Shown: positions 35,301-48,326 of the stretch, piece after piece | Position numbering within the stretch: the stretch's first letter is position 1 | Layout: each line of letters opens with the position of its first letter | From: Talinum fruticosum | Lineage: Eukaryota; Streptophyta; Magnoliopsida; Caryophyllales; Talinaceae | Reading direction: 5' to 3' | DNA length: 64,000 nucleotides | Assembly (NCBI GenBank): GCA_021018815.1 | Contig: JAITYX010000002.1 | Span: forward strand, 12,927,001 to 12,991,000 | The notes under the pieces: model-generated | What the model saw: only the letters and a program-made list of their open reading frames with translations | Database searches by the model: none | What the model was told of the DNA's origin: nothing | Position numbers and translations under genes: made by a program

Positions 35301-38300
35301 ATCAATTCCACAAGATAACTAGTAACTAACCTCCAGCTGAAGTGATGGTTGCTGAACTTTGTCCAAGTTATCCACATGTAGTCTATGCCGCTGAATTACT
35401 TGCATCATCCTTAGAAAGAGAAATGGAAAAACATAAAACACTTGTTACAATTTGATCAACAATTACAAATAAATATAGGTTGTGAGCTAAAACAATATTT
35501 AGATTAGGCGTTTGTATCTAGATTCCTAGTCTCAGCAGGAGATTGCACCACTAGTAGCTATGTTATTTCAGTCAGCTTCATCCAAGAAATTGTCAACCAA
35601 TCATAGAACTTCTATTCTTCTAATTAGTTTTAAGTTTACTTGAATTTTTTGTTAGTCTTATGTCTATTCAAGTCATCAGTATATATCGTTCAATATGTAA
35701 CGTTTCTGCTAGACTTGATAATCTCCTAATATTATAAATTAAGCCTTATAGATTCCTCAAACTCTCCTAGGGAATTAGACTGGGACATCCTTCATCCCCC
35801 TACTTGTTCTTATAATATGCATGGAAATTCTAGCCAATAGAAGCTGAAGATAGCATAAGACAAAATCTGTCGCCCCAAAAACTAGGAGGACTTGGCCTTC
35901 AGCAAACAGCAGTCAATCTGACCTTTTTGTGTAAACTCATTTGGAAACTATTTCATAAACCAAATATTCTGTGGATTAGTCAAATATGAACTAAATATGA
36001 AACTAGACGCAGGCCTTTCAATAGACTTAGTAGAATCTAAGACTTTGGGTTTGGAATAATTTAACCAAAAATTATGAAATTTATAGAAAGGTATCAGATG
36101 AAGTTTTGAAGATGGAAAGGGCGAAAAAATTTCGATTGATAATTGGATGATGAGAAATCTTGTTGAGCTTAGAGGGTATCCAAGCCTATGTTAGTGAATG
36201 CATCGCTCTAGAGAAAGGTTGGGAAATGGGAAAAGCTTATCCTTACACTAACAGTACAGTTTGCCAACCTCCTCACTAGCTAGCATAGCCATCTCGGTCC
36301 ACCTCATGCCTGATGCCACCTACTGGGGTCTCCCGGGCAATGAGCACTTCTCCACAAAAGATTGAAAAGAATGCAAGCTGGACAGGAAATTGGATTTGGA
36401 AAATAAAGGCTTTACCAAAGTTAAAGGTTTTTATGACAAATTTATCAATAGTCTTCCCTTGAAAGGAAATCTGATCATTAGATGTATGAACATTGATCCC
36501 TTGTGCCCTTATGTTTGGGGGACGTAGAAACTAATGTCCAGCTTTCGTAAAATGCTCATTTGCCAAAAAATTTATCGGTAGAGACAAATAAACATAACTG
36601 GACTTCTCTCAATTGTAATGCTTCATTGAACTTTATACCAAAAAAGCTGCTCCATCTCTATAAATCTCAAATTCATTTTCCTCCATTGGAAGGAAAGCAC
36701 TCAGCAGATTTCAAAAGGAGATATTTAACACAATTAAAGTCATGATAAAAGAAAGGAGTACTGTAGAACGGAGAGATATTAAGTTCCATCATATGCGAGA
36801 CCATTTAATGATGAAGAAAAGGCAAACATAACAGATACTTGAAAGGCTAACATGGAAGAATAAGATTAACTTTAAATCCAAATCAAAATTTGTTGATAGA
36901 AAACATAGAAATCCAGATGTTGCAGTCTTGCTCTTAAATCATATAATTCTAAAGAGATTGACCTTATTCGTCCTAGATTTAAAAACGGTCAACTATATAG
37001 AAAGGATGTACAAGGTAGCTTAAGAAAGCATTTTCCAAGTTGAATAAATAATAGCACAACATACTCTTCTTCAACTGTAAGTGGAAATAAAGGCTAGGCT
37101 TAATTTATCAATCATAATTCTGATTTAAGTCATCTAAGAATTTCCAGCTTTTCATTTGTTGATTATTCTCATTTACCACGCAAGTTAATTGTAATTTCAA
37201 ATCAGTAAGTCGGGAGTTTTAAAATGTTGATCAATCTAGTATATAAGATCACATTGTATGACTCCACTTCTTACAGAAGAATAGGATGACTATGAGCCTC
37301 ATGCAGAATGGTTTTTTTTTTTATTTTTTATTCGTGAGATTAGGTTCACTGGATATGTTAAAACAAACTCAGGTGAACAATGAGATACAGTCATTCTACA
37401 GTTTACATCTTAACCCAATTGACTGAACACCTTCTAACAGCTCGTGCATTGTGTTGGTTAATCAAGCAAAAGAGTGAATTCTTCCTAGAAGTCTCCAGGT
37501 GTTATTTAATCAAAGGTTATGGTTTATTGGCATTACTATAATTATTATACATCATAGGAACAAAATCATCTTCAACCAATCCCTGAAGCATAGAAGCCTT
37601 CAGGTGCTAATAAAAGACTTTGCAAAAGACAACTAGATTGTGCTTTTTAAGGGAAGCATTGCTGGTAAAAAGCAACAGACCATTCAAATGAGATACAACC
37701 ATGATTTGGGTGGAGTGCTCATCACGTAAGAGAAAACGCTTCTAACTTGAATCATCTTAATGGCAGTATCTCAAGAGGTCATTTGATTATTTTTTTATTT
37801 TTTATTTTTTGTAATTCAGGTGTGGGGATAGAGTTCCTATCTACATACTTGATGTTTGGTTTGCTTATTTGTTTTCTTTCCCATTTGGTGTACTGCTTGA
37901 GCCTGACTTGGAAATCGACTTCACTTAAATAAAAGCTCACACCTAGGCTCAGGTTGACTAGATAAGCATCTAAGTCAAGTCGACATCTCAAGTTGAACTC
38001 AGACAGCTTGAGTACGACCCAAGCTTCAATCAATCCGTACTATAGTTCTTGTATGATTCAAATATTTACACAGTCCAATGTAAAATTTATTGAGAATGTT
38101 AAAAACTCAACTTTTAATTCGAAGTAAAAGAATCAAATTAACAAAAGGTTTAAGCCATGAAACATGTTTTATTTTCATTACCAAAATATAAATGAGTTCA
38201 ACCTAGCTCTGACCAAGTCGATCCCAAAAGCTGGCCAAGATAGCTCCATTCATAGCTTGATGATAAAGCTTCTTGATGTTAGGTTATTAACAGCTTACAC

Positions 38301-41300
38301 TACTACCACCACAAACCCAACCACCGTCACGAAAAAGTGCATGGGTTGGTGCTATTTGTCTTTGCTTCTATTGAGAAAATTCTAAACCCTTCCTTCCTCT
38401 CTCTCTATTTATGTCGCCAATTGATTTGCTTTATACATAACCTTTTTTCGTTGTAGATTGTCTCTTATAAACTTCACTGTGTAGCATCCTCAAAACAGCT
38501 GAGAAGACTGGACTCCAGCAAACTCGTTCTCAACTTGAACTTCACAATAGATTAAATACTCAATTTCATCTTAAAGTCATATATTTCTAGACAAGTATCC
38601 TCAACAGATTTCCTGTTTTATCATCATATACGAGAAGCGGTGTAACATCATGCCTTCTCAATCTGATTTAGCCAGTAACATCACTAAGGAAGCTCAATAT
38701 CCCTGTAGTATCTATTGATGTCTAATCATCATACTTTGCCATCTTCAAAGGGCTAATCTGGTGAGTGTCTTATCCTTAATTTGATCAAAACAATTCTTGA
38801 AGCATAAGATAATTTCCTGTCCTTGCTACATACCAGCTTTTGGACACTAGTCACGACTTGGAAAAAGCTCCAAATGTAAAGCAAGAAGCTTAATTAGCTC
38901 AAGGAGGACGTTGCATGAATCAAAGATAACAACAAGAAGAAATTATTGTTAACAAGGGGAAAACAAGGGTGACAAACAATTAACCCACTCTCCAAAATAG
39001 CCGCCTGAATACCATGCTATATCAATTTCATAATAGTAAAACTCCCTCATACAGAGCTCAGTACATTAATATCTTTCTTCTGAAACATGAATATGATATC
39101 ACTCAACAATTACTCGTTCGGTGGTATCTCTTGTCCTTCCCCCTCAATGACATCATTTCCTCATTGCCACATCCCTTTTGTTATCCTATCCCTTTTAAAC
39201 AGGACCGCGTTCCCACAGGTGCAGCAGGTAAATCTCTCAACTTCTAGAAACGCTCGAACTTGAGTCCAGGCCATCTATAATACATACTTGGGCTAATGGG
39301 GCTGCATACATCCACCATCCAACCAACGTTGCTTATGGATTTGACTTGATGAAAAGGTTTTTGAAGTTTATTATCACTTAAGCAGATGCTTTCAACATTA
39401 ATTTTCATTCTTTTTTTTTTTTTTTTGTTTGGGGAGGGGGGTCTACAAAATTTCTTGTGAACATCTCTTATGAACCAGGTTATGTAAGTAGATAAAAGAA
39501 AGGACGGTCAAAATTATTTCTTTTCTTATTTTCTTACACAGCTCACAATTGGTGGTGATGATTTTGAGCTAATGGCAACCACCATCCACAAGATACAGCA
39601 GTCAAACAAACCAAGTTTGATCAGAAACTTATACCAATAAGACAATAACCCCGTTCAGTTTTCGAGCAATTTGTAAGTAGATCATGAAATTCACTGGCAA
39701 TCTCAAACCTCCACCAGAAACTTCAAAAGTTTGTAATGAAGGGCTATCAAGCTTCAAAACCTCAATGGTGATATTGAGGGGAGGGGTTCTAACCTTTTCC
39801 AGAGTTACTAGATAGATTATATACATAATGTAATTCATAGAAAATAATTATTTATAAATAGATCATATATATGATGTAATTCATAGAATAACCATTTTTC
39901 TTCTCAAAGTAGACATTAGAGATTCAAACTAAATATTCAAACCTCCTCCCCCTTCCCAAAAAAAAAAAAAAAATTCAAGTATGATAGAATAGATGTTTTA
40001 ATTCTCTTCTACAAATTTCAAACTTTCTCCTATCATTATCAACAATTTTCTATAAAATTCAAGACATATAATCCTACAAATAAAGTGAACAATATGTATA
40101 GTACTTTCACCTTTTGATAAATTAATGCTAACTTGGCTTATACACAAAATCAAACTACCATAAATGAGAGGCATCTATTATGCCCGACTATACAAGCCAT
40201 ATATAAGATGCTCAGGATCTACTTTAATTAACTACTTAAAAAAAAAAAAAAAAGAACTATAAACAGCAGGGATTCTCTGGCTGAATTATGTCTTGTCAAA
40301 AAATTACCCCACCTCCTCTTTATACACATTACACACACCACAATGTACGGACGCACACAGTACTATACTATTAGACGTAGAACACTAATGAAATACACCT
40401 CAAGTGGCAAAATTGTATCTGTCTTTTGATTAAAACAAATGGGATGGTATTCTTTTTAAATGATAAAAACTCTCCATTCACATGATGTGTACTTTGAAAG
40501 GGAAGCACAGAAAGGAAAATGTTTGAAAAAACGAGATAGTACTACTATTGCAGAGAACACTTGATGACCTTTGGTTATTCAATTATTTTTATTACTGCCT
40601 GTATAATAGTACCACAGTGTCACCAAGCAGCAAGCCCCAAAACAAAAAAGGGAAAAAAAAAAAAAAAGAAATCATGAGTGAGACTTTTGCACATAATGTA
40701 CTGTGAGATGTGTTGGGTATACTTCCTCCAGACTTTGCACATTGGTGGTAAAAGTTTAAAAAGCTTATAACAGGTTCTTAAAGACAAATGGTTCCAATTG
40801 AAATTCATAATAAGGCTTGAAGTTTCAATTCATTGGCTGAAATTCTAGTAAGGTTGAAAATTTGGCTTACCAAATGAGCCAATTTCTTTTTACCATATCC
40901 ATCAGAATTGGAAGGAAATTTGGAATATAAAAGATATATTTCCTCTACCTCATAGAATCAGTCATAAAGAACTTTGAAAATGTAAAAACAAGTAAATAAA
41001 AATAAGTCATAAATAGGTATGACTAAGGGCATTGTCTGTCCTTCCATCTAGTACTTGCATACATATTCTTTATACATAATTTTAGTGTGACCTTGACTAC
41101 ATTTATGGACAACAAAAAATCAGAAATGGAAGCTTTAGATCCTACTAGTCTTCAAGGAGTTTCTATGGTGTGTTAAATAGAAGATCATAGATCACATGGT
41201 GAATCATATAGGATATAGAAGAGCCACCATAGTTAGAAAGATTTTTCTTTGAATATGTGCTTGATTTTCATTCATACCGAGCTAATATGATTTTTAAAAA

Positions 41301-42421
41301 ATTATTAAGCCTCAAAAGAAGCAAAGAAGGCAATATAGTTGTCGAATCACGAGTACAATCAAGTTAAGCATCTCAATATATACTATGGGCTGAACAAATC
41401 GCTATCATCCCATAGTCTAATTGAGCTCCTTGTGCAAATATCATGAAAGAGATTAGGCAATTACCAGCTCCCACCATTGAAGGCTACATCATTTCACACT
41501 TCACAACACTTCCACTAAACTTCCACAAAGACTGCTGGATAGTATAGCATGATTTTGTGTCAACAGCCATGAAGATTTTCTGAAAATAACACATAATGAT
41601 ATCCGCAGTAACCTTCTAACTTTGTGTCTTAAATCATTATAGTGTGGTAAAAAACTGAAACTGACTTCTCAAAACACGTTCATATCTTATTATCTTGCTC
41701 ATTATTAACCAATTTGGATTCATGGCCGTTGAAATACTTGTTAAATGGGGCGCTCAAATTCACGCTTGATAGGCAGCTATTTGTATGAAATATTCGGCTT
41801 CACATATTGATCATGAAATTCCCAGTTTTAAGGACCCATCAACCATGTTTTACAAATGAGGTCAAGCAAGCTAACACCCATTTTGTATATGGATCTCAAC
41901 TCTAAAATAAATATATTGATGGACAAGAAATAAAGCTTCCAAAACTGAATCAAATTAAAAACCCTAGCCAACAACTTTATGACTGATACCACCATAATAG
42001 GAAGGCAAGGAGCTCTAATGGACATGGTCCTTGCTAAGTCTAAGAGTGCAATTGCCCACATCGATAAAACTAGGTTTTCTGATATTTGGACTTATTTTCA
42101 AGCCTCAAACTTGGTCAGAACTATAAGAAGTTTTATTTCAAGCAGTGGAAGTAGAAATTCATGAAAAATTACCGTGCTCACCCAACAAAAAGAAGGAAGC
42201 TTGTGTATTATGCTTGATGAGAGAGAGAGAGAGAGAGACCTTGAGCTGGAGTACTCAAAGAGCTTGCCGGTGGAAGAGAAGACGATAAGGCCGATTTCAG
42301 CATCACAGAGAGTTGAGAGCTCGTGAGCTTTCTTGATTAACCCTCTTCTCCTTTTGGAAAAAGTCACCTGCCTGGCCGTTACATTGTCGATCTTCTTGAT
42401 CTGGATTCTCTGCCTCACCAT
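32375..42421 (-). CDS. MIKC-type MADS-box factor, StMADS11/SVP clade, 7 coding exons
   Basis: Minus-strand exons 42421-42240, 35409-35331, 33163-33099, 33020-32921, 32801-32760, 32678-32637 and 32542-32375 join to 225 residues, all at GT-AG sites. Exon lengths 182/79/65/100/42/42 are the classic MIKC pattern. Residues 1-60 are the MADS DNA-binding/dimerisation domain ([20 protein letters not shown]). The intervening and K regions follow ([36 protein letters not shown], leucine-rich helices). The C-terminus ends near LRLGLPL, typical of SVP/AGL24/JOINTLESS. Such proteins are nuclear regulators of flowering time, dormancy and inflorescence fate. The first coding intron is about 6.8 kb and holds a LINE remnant; large first introns often carry regulation in this family. 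A 5' UTR intron is likely at 42428-42633. The [23 protein letters not shown] segment sets it slightly apart from core SVP. Frame intact. Confidence 0.94.
33825..33936 (+). repeat. Possible tRNA-derived SINE fragment
   Basis: Contains A-box-like GTGGAGTGGTAACC and, about 40 bases later, B-box-like GGTTCGAACAC. It lies in intron 2 of the MADS gene, antisense to it. No tail or target duplication seen, so this is tentative. Confidence 0.35.
33937..34102 (+). repeat. 28-bp direct repeat pair
   Basis: CTTAATTTAGGTTATGGATG plus the next 8 bases occurs identically at 33937-33964 and 34075-34102, in MADS intron 2. The bases between also hold CAGCGGCTG repeated three times. A short AGGCCTGTGCTTA motif is repeated at 34066 and 34125. 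Confidence 0.85.
35748..36760 (+). mobile_element. Decayed L1-type LINE (non-LTR retrotransposon) fragment
   Basis: Conceptual translation of scattered frames shows the reverse-transcriptase block resembling [10 protein letters not shown]...CMEILANRS (35770-35845). The downstream ORF2 signature [16 protein letters not shown] (about 35873) with a tryptophan-rich follow-up comes next, then a zf-RVT-like [12 protein letters not shown] (about 36398). It lacks the upstream part and the YADD region, and has multiple stops and frameshifts. It is inserted antisense in the MADS intron. An old inactive copy. Confidence 0.65.
39811..39892. repeat. Imperfect tandem duplication
   Basis: A ~33-base AT-rich unit containing ATGTAATTCATAGAA recurs about 49 bases later with a few differences. 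Intronic; likely slippage. Confidence 0.7.
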
Positions 42422-42427
42422 TTCCCA

Positions 42428-42633
42428 CTGCATAAACAAAGAAAACCCAGAACTTGGAAACTCAAATTCACCTAATACCTATCACAAAACAGCAAAACAC
42501 TTTGTGACTTGACTTCATTTTTGTTTTCCAAGTCAAAGTAGATCTAAAAGCTTGAAATTTTATGATGCAACTAGTAAACAAGGACAAATTAAGGAGCCTA
42601 AACCTCAATATAATTATTAATTAACTTTCCCAC
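42428..42633 (-). other. Likely 5' UTR intron of the MADS gene
   Basis: On the minus strand a strong acceptor (TTTGTTTATGCAG) lies six bases before the start codon. A good donor (AAG|GTGGGAAAG) lies 206 bases upstream of it. Inferred from splice consensus only. Confidence 0.55.
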
Positions 42634-43621
42634 CTTATGGATTTTGAGCTGAGGATAAGTTTTGGGGGACAGAGAGAGAGAGGATAAGGGGGTTTCTTTT
42701 TTAGGTGATGTGGGGATGAAGAGTGAATTTGCAAAAGAGGAACTGAATTAATAATTTAAGGGAAGGACATAAATGGCCAAAATAAGCAATGAAATTGTTG
42801 CTCCAAAAAGGGAGAGAAAGAAGAACAGAAGACCAACCCTAGATGGAAAGCAAGAAAGGAGCAAAGAAAAGGATGAGAGGAGAGAGAGTAGAACAAAAAT
42901 AAAAAGAAAAAGGAAAATGAGTTGATGAAGTAAATAAACAGAGAAAAAGAAAGTGTATTTGTTTTTCATTATTGATTACCGATTGGAGACTGAGAGTGAG
43001 TGAGTGGGAATCCCACTAACACAAACACAAAACCAAGCCAAAGTGGGAGGCTCAGCCTCAGCCATTGATAAACCCTCCAATTGTGAATTGTGGGTTGTCG
43101 GCTATTCAGCGGTTTCAGAATTCACCAACACCATAGACAAAGCCCTCCAATCGCCAGAAGAGAGAGAAAGGGGGAAGGAAACCCCAGGCATTTAAAAATC
43201 GAAGAGTGCCCACTTTCAGGAAAAGGAGATTCCATATATAGATAGCCAATTTGGCTTCTTTTTTCAATCTCGTAATTTTTGAAAAAGGGGTTTTTTCTGA
43301 ATTATGATTCGTACAAGTAGCCATGCTGGAAAACTGCAAAAAGAGCAGAGGAGCTGGCCCCAAATTGTACCAACAGCCTAAACGTATTAATGCCAAAATG
43401 TACCCTCGTATGTATCCGTCTTGTCGTCCCCCATTCCCCACCTCTAATTTGCCTTGAAAATTCAGCTAACGACTAATTCGAACATATATGTATGTGCCAA
43501 TCTGGCATACTTCTACGCTCTTGAGATGACAATGAATCTGATTTGTATTTGATTCTCTTACGATGATAATATTTATTTTTTTAATTTAGATTTGAACTCA
43601 ATCCAAACTCATTGGACTTAA

Positions 43622-44105
43622 GCGCATATTCGTTTCAACTGTTAAAACTAGCGGTTATAAGCGTTTATGAATGTTATAAGTTGTTATGAACTACTTATAA
43701 GTCGTTACATGTATGTTATAATTAGCGGTGATACCTTTTATGAGTTGTATAGCGGTTATAAGTTCTTTGTAGTAGTTATGAGCGGTTATAAGCTATTATA
43801 ATGGTAATAATAATATTAATAATTAATTTTTAATAATAAAATAATAATAATAATAATAATAATAACAATAATAATAATAGTAATAGTAATAATATTAATA
43901 ATAATAATTATTATTATCATTATCATCATAAATAATAATCATCACAATAATAATAATATGAGTTTATTAGTCGTTATAGTGGGTAAGCTGTTATAGCGGT
44001 TATAACTAATCGTTATGAGCTGCTCCGAGTTGTTATAGCGGTTATGAGCGTTTATAAGCGGTTATTAGCGATTATAAATGCTTTTATAAACGCTAATTCG
44101 AACAT
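43622..44105. mobile_element. MITE-like element with internal AGCGGTTATAAGC repeats and TAA microsatellite
   Basis: The left end GCGCATATTCGTTTCAACTG and the reverse complement of the right end (GGTCATGTTCGAATTAGCG) are partial inverted repeats. Subterminal GCGGTTATA/TATAACCGC-type motifs recur many times on both sides of a central TAA/TTA microsatellite (about 43805-43950). No ORF. Ends and target duplication are not exact. Confidence 0.55.
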
Positions 44106-44184
44106 GACCTTATAAAGATGAAACTACGAAATATGATATATCTAAAATATTTTTATAATATGAGCAAATGTTCTATGTTATATA

Positions 44185-44187
<3 letters not shown>

Positions 44188-44252
<65 letters not shown>
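44188..44252. repeat. AT dinucleotide microsatellite
   Basis: About 32 uninterrupted AT units. Confidence 0.97.
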
Positions 44253-44254
<2 letters not shown>

Positions 44255-45107
44255 GTGATAGGATGACAAAAATATTATTTTGACTCTTTAATATGAAGAA
44301 AATAAAATTTATTTTATTAATACTCTCTAAAAGGAAGAAATAATACCATTCATTCAAAAAGTGTACTAAACTAAACCCATTTTTTCTTTTTATGAAGATA
44401 AAAGGAGGATGAAAAAGAAAGAGAGGAGGCTAAGGTTGGACCATATTTATGGATTGTCTTGTTCATTATTTTTCCTTTTATTATAGTATGGGAATATACT
44501 TACTGATTTTCATATTTAGTATTTGGTTCATAATTTTTAATTGAAATTACGTCACTCAAACTTTAAAAAATTGGGTTTTATTCTCTTAAGCATATACAAT
44601 TGAAATAAAAATTTCTCATTTATAATATTTTTTGGGTCGTTCTCATTTATACAAGTTAAAGCAAGCAAAACAAGTGATATTAGGTTCAATAAAAAATAAA
44701 AAACCATTCTCATATTGTTTGGTTTCGTTCTTAATTTTATCCATTTTTGTAATTTTTAAACTAAATATCCCTTAAAATTAAATATATTATTTTGTTACTG
44801 TTATTTGTTTGTCATTTAAAGCTTAATGGAGTAAAATCATTATTATTTTTTTCCTTTAACTTTAATTTGACATTTCTTATTGGGGGCCTGCCAATAAGTT
44901 GAGCTTACAAACCCACTTCTCAGAGACCAATGTTCACGAGAGAGACAGAGAGGGAGAGTCCATAACTCATCCCATAGACCCAACCCACCACCAATCTCTG
45001 AAAACCCAGATTTCCCAAAGCTCCTCAGAGTCCAATAATTCGGTGTAGTTGCGCACAGAAAGAGAAACGATTCTCCGGCGAATAGTTTGGGGAAAAAAGC
45101 CGGGAAA

Positions 45108-48100
45108 ATGCCGAGCAAGAAGAGGAAGCGGAGCGGGGGTGAGAGACCAAGCATACACCCTCGGAACAGATATGCTGATAAGCCTCCGGATTTCTCTCTC
45201 CTCGCTTCTCTTTACCCTTCATTCTCTCATTTTGTCTTCTACTCCAGAGATGGTCGCCCCAGAATTGATTGGACAGATTTTAATGCCACCCGCGAGCTCA
45301 CTCGGGTTCTCCTCCACAATGACCATGGCCTCAATTGGTACTCACTATTCCGCACCTCTTACTTCCTGCTTTTCTTCTCTTTCTTCACTTCTGGTGCTTC
45401 CAATTCTCAGTTTGCTTTTCCGTTTTTTCGCCGAAAGCTTCCATTTTTATGTGGGTAGTAAACCCCAGTTCGAATTTTTATTTGCTTGAGGTGCGTTTTG
45501 GGTTTTCCTTTAATTTACTTTTTCTTTTATATGTGCGGTCGAATTATTTATCTTGTGTACTGAGGTTGTTTGGATGGGTTGGATTGAGCCAATTGAGGAA
45601 CAAAATCCTCCCAGGAATTTATGCTGTTATTTCTTTTGATTTGATATTACCCTAATTTGGCCATTCATTCCTCATGTTTGATCAGGTAGTTTTATTTGCT
45701 TCTATCTATGATTCCAAGTTTCTGTGGAGATATTGTGTTGGTTATTAATCACCTATTGTTTTGTGCTTAATCTGGTGAAAATTGTGTGAACTTTTAGGTG
45801 GATTCCTGATGGGCAGCTTTGCCCTACTGTGCCCAACAGGTCCAATTATATCCATTGGATAGAAGACCTCCTAGCATCTGAGATTATTGAGAAGAATAAT
45901 GTTGATGGAGATAAAGTGAGAGGCTTTGATATTGGAACTGGGGCAAACTGCATTTATCCTCTTCTTGGTGCTTCTCTTCTGGGTTGGAGTTTTGTTGGGT
46001 CAGGTTGGGTTTGTTGCTATTCAACATTCGACTTGCTTAACTTTGTACTATTAGGAACTTGTTCGTGTCATCTGTGCCGGTTTGTCTAATTGGTATTTGA
46101 TATCATGATATCCATGGCTGCAGATGTGACTGAGGTGGCCTTAGAGTGGGCAGAAAAAATGTCAAAAGTAACCCCCACATTTCAGAGTTGATTGAAATTA
46201 GAAGAGTTGAAGTTGCTGACTCTGCTTCTGCTAGTGTCGTTGTAGAATCTAGTGATTATAGGATTGGGGGTGATAGCCAAGGGCAGGGAGATGTTGCAGG
46301 TTTGGCCAACCCTGAAATGAAAGAGCTTGATGACTCAGTCGCCTGCAAAGGAGAATCTGATTTGAATGAAACACAGTCTGATGAACCAGAGCATTCAAAT
46401 GTAGATAAAGGTTATCAAAGACCACCAATTCTTGTAGGTGTACTTAAGGAAGGAGAGAAGTTTGATTTCTGTATGTGCAATCCCCCATTCTTTGAAAACA
46501 TGGAGGAAGCAGGCCTGAATCCAAAAACTTCTTGTGGTGGGACACCTGCAGAGATGGTTTGCCAAGGTGGAGAACGGGCATTCATTAGTGACATTATTGA
46601 AGACAGTGTTGCACTGAAGCAGTCATTTAGGTATAAAACTTCTTTTTGGGTTACTATTAATCTAATCTTTTAGCCAGAGTTGTGGGTGTAACTGGAATAT
46701 TCTTTCTTTTGCTTCTAGGTGGTACACTTCAATGGTTGGGAAGAAGTCAAACCTTAAATTTCTAATGTCAAAACTTAGGGAAGTAGGAGTTACGATTGTG
46801 AAAACAACTGAGTTTGTCCAAGGTCAAACTTGTCGATGGGGGCTTGCCTGGTCCTTCATGCCCACTGCCAAAAAGTTGGTGTCCTCTGATGTGGTGGAGA
46901 AGAGTAACCTATCCTTTATGCTTGAAGTATGTGCCTATTTTTTTTTTATATCTGTTATGCTTACCATGTCTTATTTTGCCGTTCTGTACTTCCAAATCCC
47001 TAATTTTTTGGGTGTCAAGTGCTCTAAGGTGGAAAATTGTGTTGACTGCTTTCAATTATTTTAATAAATGGTCTCTTAGTTATCATAATGGTATATCTTC
47101 TAGCAGTGTTAGATTACCATATGAAAGAAACCTTGCTGCAAAGTCATTAAGGTATTCTGGCTTGAATATCTTCCATTGCCGCCTCCAATTCTTTCATGAT
47201 TTGCTATCTCATTTCTTGTATTTGCCGAAGGTAACTTTGTGCACTTGGATAAGTGCATTTCTACGTTGTTGTGAGAATAAAACAGAATTGTGGGATTATG
47301 TTGCAAAATATTTCTTTCTTTTTTTGTGTGTGCATTTTTGAGTCTCTAACTGCATGTACTCTTAGATGAGTTTATTTTACATTGTGAAACTGAAAGATAA
47401 TCTCAGTACTGTACTGGACACAATAAGGAAAAATTATTGGGTTTCTCTAGGGGCTTCACCGTCAGACCAGTGCCTTCAATGTTTTGCAATCAGTGGAATC
47501 CTTCTTCAGTCATTTTGGTGCATCCTGCAAATCCAATCCATCCTCATTTACGGTCGATGTAAGTTTCATTGTGGCCATATCCTGTTCCTGTAGTGTGAGA
47601 TAGCAGTGCACTGATGTGAACGCACATTATTATGCTCTAGGTAAGTGTATCAAATGATCGTTGTGATGCAATCTTGAAGACTGATGTCAAAAAGCTTGAT
47701 GAAGCCTTCAGTCACCGTGGTGTGGCTGAATCATCCAGCAGTGCAAATTCACATGAACCAACGACTGTCTCTTTCCGGATATCAGTACTACCTTTGAACT
47801 TTCTCTCTATCCTTCGTCCTCTTTTGGTATTAGTTATGGAATTTGGGGGTTTTGAGGACTGACCTTATAATCATGCTGTTGTCTTTAGGTCTTCCAACAG
47901 ATCCCAGGGACACTTCTGGTAAGAGGATCACTACAGCAGAGGGACAGTGCTCTGTCAGGTAATGATAACGATAAATACTTGTAATTATTGTTATTGTTTT
48001 AGGGGTTTATTTGTTGGTTTTTTGTGTTTTGTTTGGGGAGGGGAGATATGGGCCAAATCTTAGCAAAGGTCACGGGGATGGAATAAATACAGAAACCTGT

Positions 48101-48326
48101 TTCTGTCCCTGCATTCGAGCATTGAAGAAGACTGGACGTTATGCTTTGTGAAGTCCAATTGTTGTTTCTTGATGCTCTATGATTTAAGGTGAGTTCTTGA
48201 TTGTCTGATTGATTGACATGGTCTCTATGCTCTGCAGGGGCATTCAGTTGGGTATTTCAGCAATTAGAAGAATTTCTAAAGCATAAGTTCTGCAGAGAGA
48301 AAGGCCTGCCATTTAACCCAAGATGA
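45108..48326 (+). CDS. FIO1: METTL16/FIONA1-type RNA m6A methyltransferase, 8 exons, one frame break
   Basis: Exons 45108-45337, 45798-46003, 46124-46630, 46719-46926, 47451-47558, 47641-47784, 47889-47958 and 48238-48326, all GT-AG. The product of about 520 residues has a Lys/Arg-rich N-terminus. The PTVPNRSNYIHWIEDLL block follows, then the S-adenosylmethionine motif GFDIGTGAN (~119-127) and the catalytic NPPF (~265) in CNPPFFEN. KFLMSKLREVGV and CRWGLAWSF come next, and a C-terminal VFQQIPGTLLVRGSL region. METTL16-family enzymes methylate the U6 snRNA adenosine and some mRNAs, and affect splicing; Arabidopsis FIONA1 acts on flowering and the clock. Exon 3 contains an A6 run (46154-46159) where A7 is needed to continue from LEWAEK into NVKSNP. 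Without it the frame stops soon after. I judge this an assembly deletion. The ATG is the first in frame after an AG-rich leader. Confidence 0.92.

Larger units (their letters stand above)
35410..42239 (-). other. Large first coding intron of the MADS gene
   Basis: 6.8 kb between the MADS-domain exon and the first K-region exon. It contains a LINE remnant (35748-36760), a degenerate repeat around 37890-38040 (CTTGAGCCTGACTTGG and neighbours), a small tandem duplication (39811-39892), several poly-A/T runs and otherwise unremarkable AT-rich DNA. No internal gene recognised. Confidence 0.75.
42634..45107. other. Divergent promoter region between the MADS and FIO1 genes
   Basis: MADS 5' leader and promoter on the left, FIO1 promoter on the right. 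Between them are a MITE-like repeat (43622-44105) and a long AT microsatellite (44188-44252). No ORF of interest. Confidence 0.6.

Noticed and set aside
45049..45489. 146-residue ORF overlapping FIO1 exon 1 in another frame
   Set aside because: The frame of 45108 encodes the conserved FIO1 N-terminus and splices correctly; the other is a shadow running into the intron.
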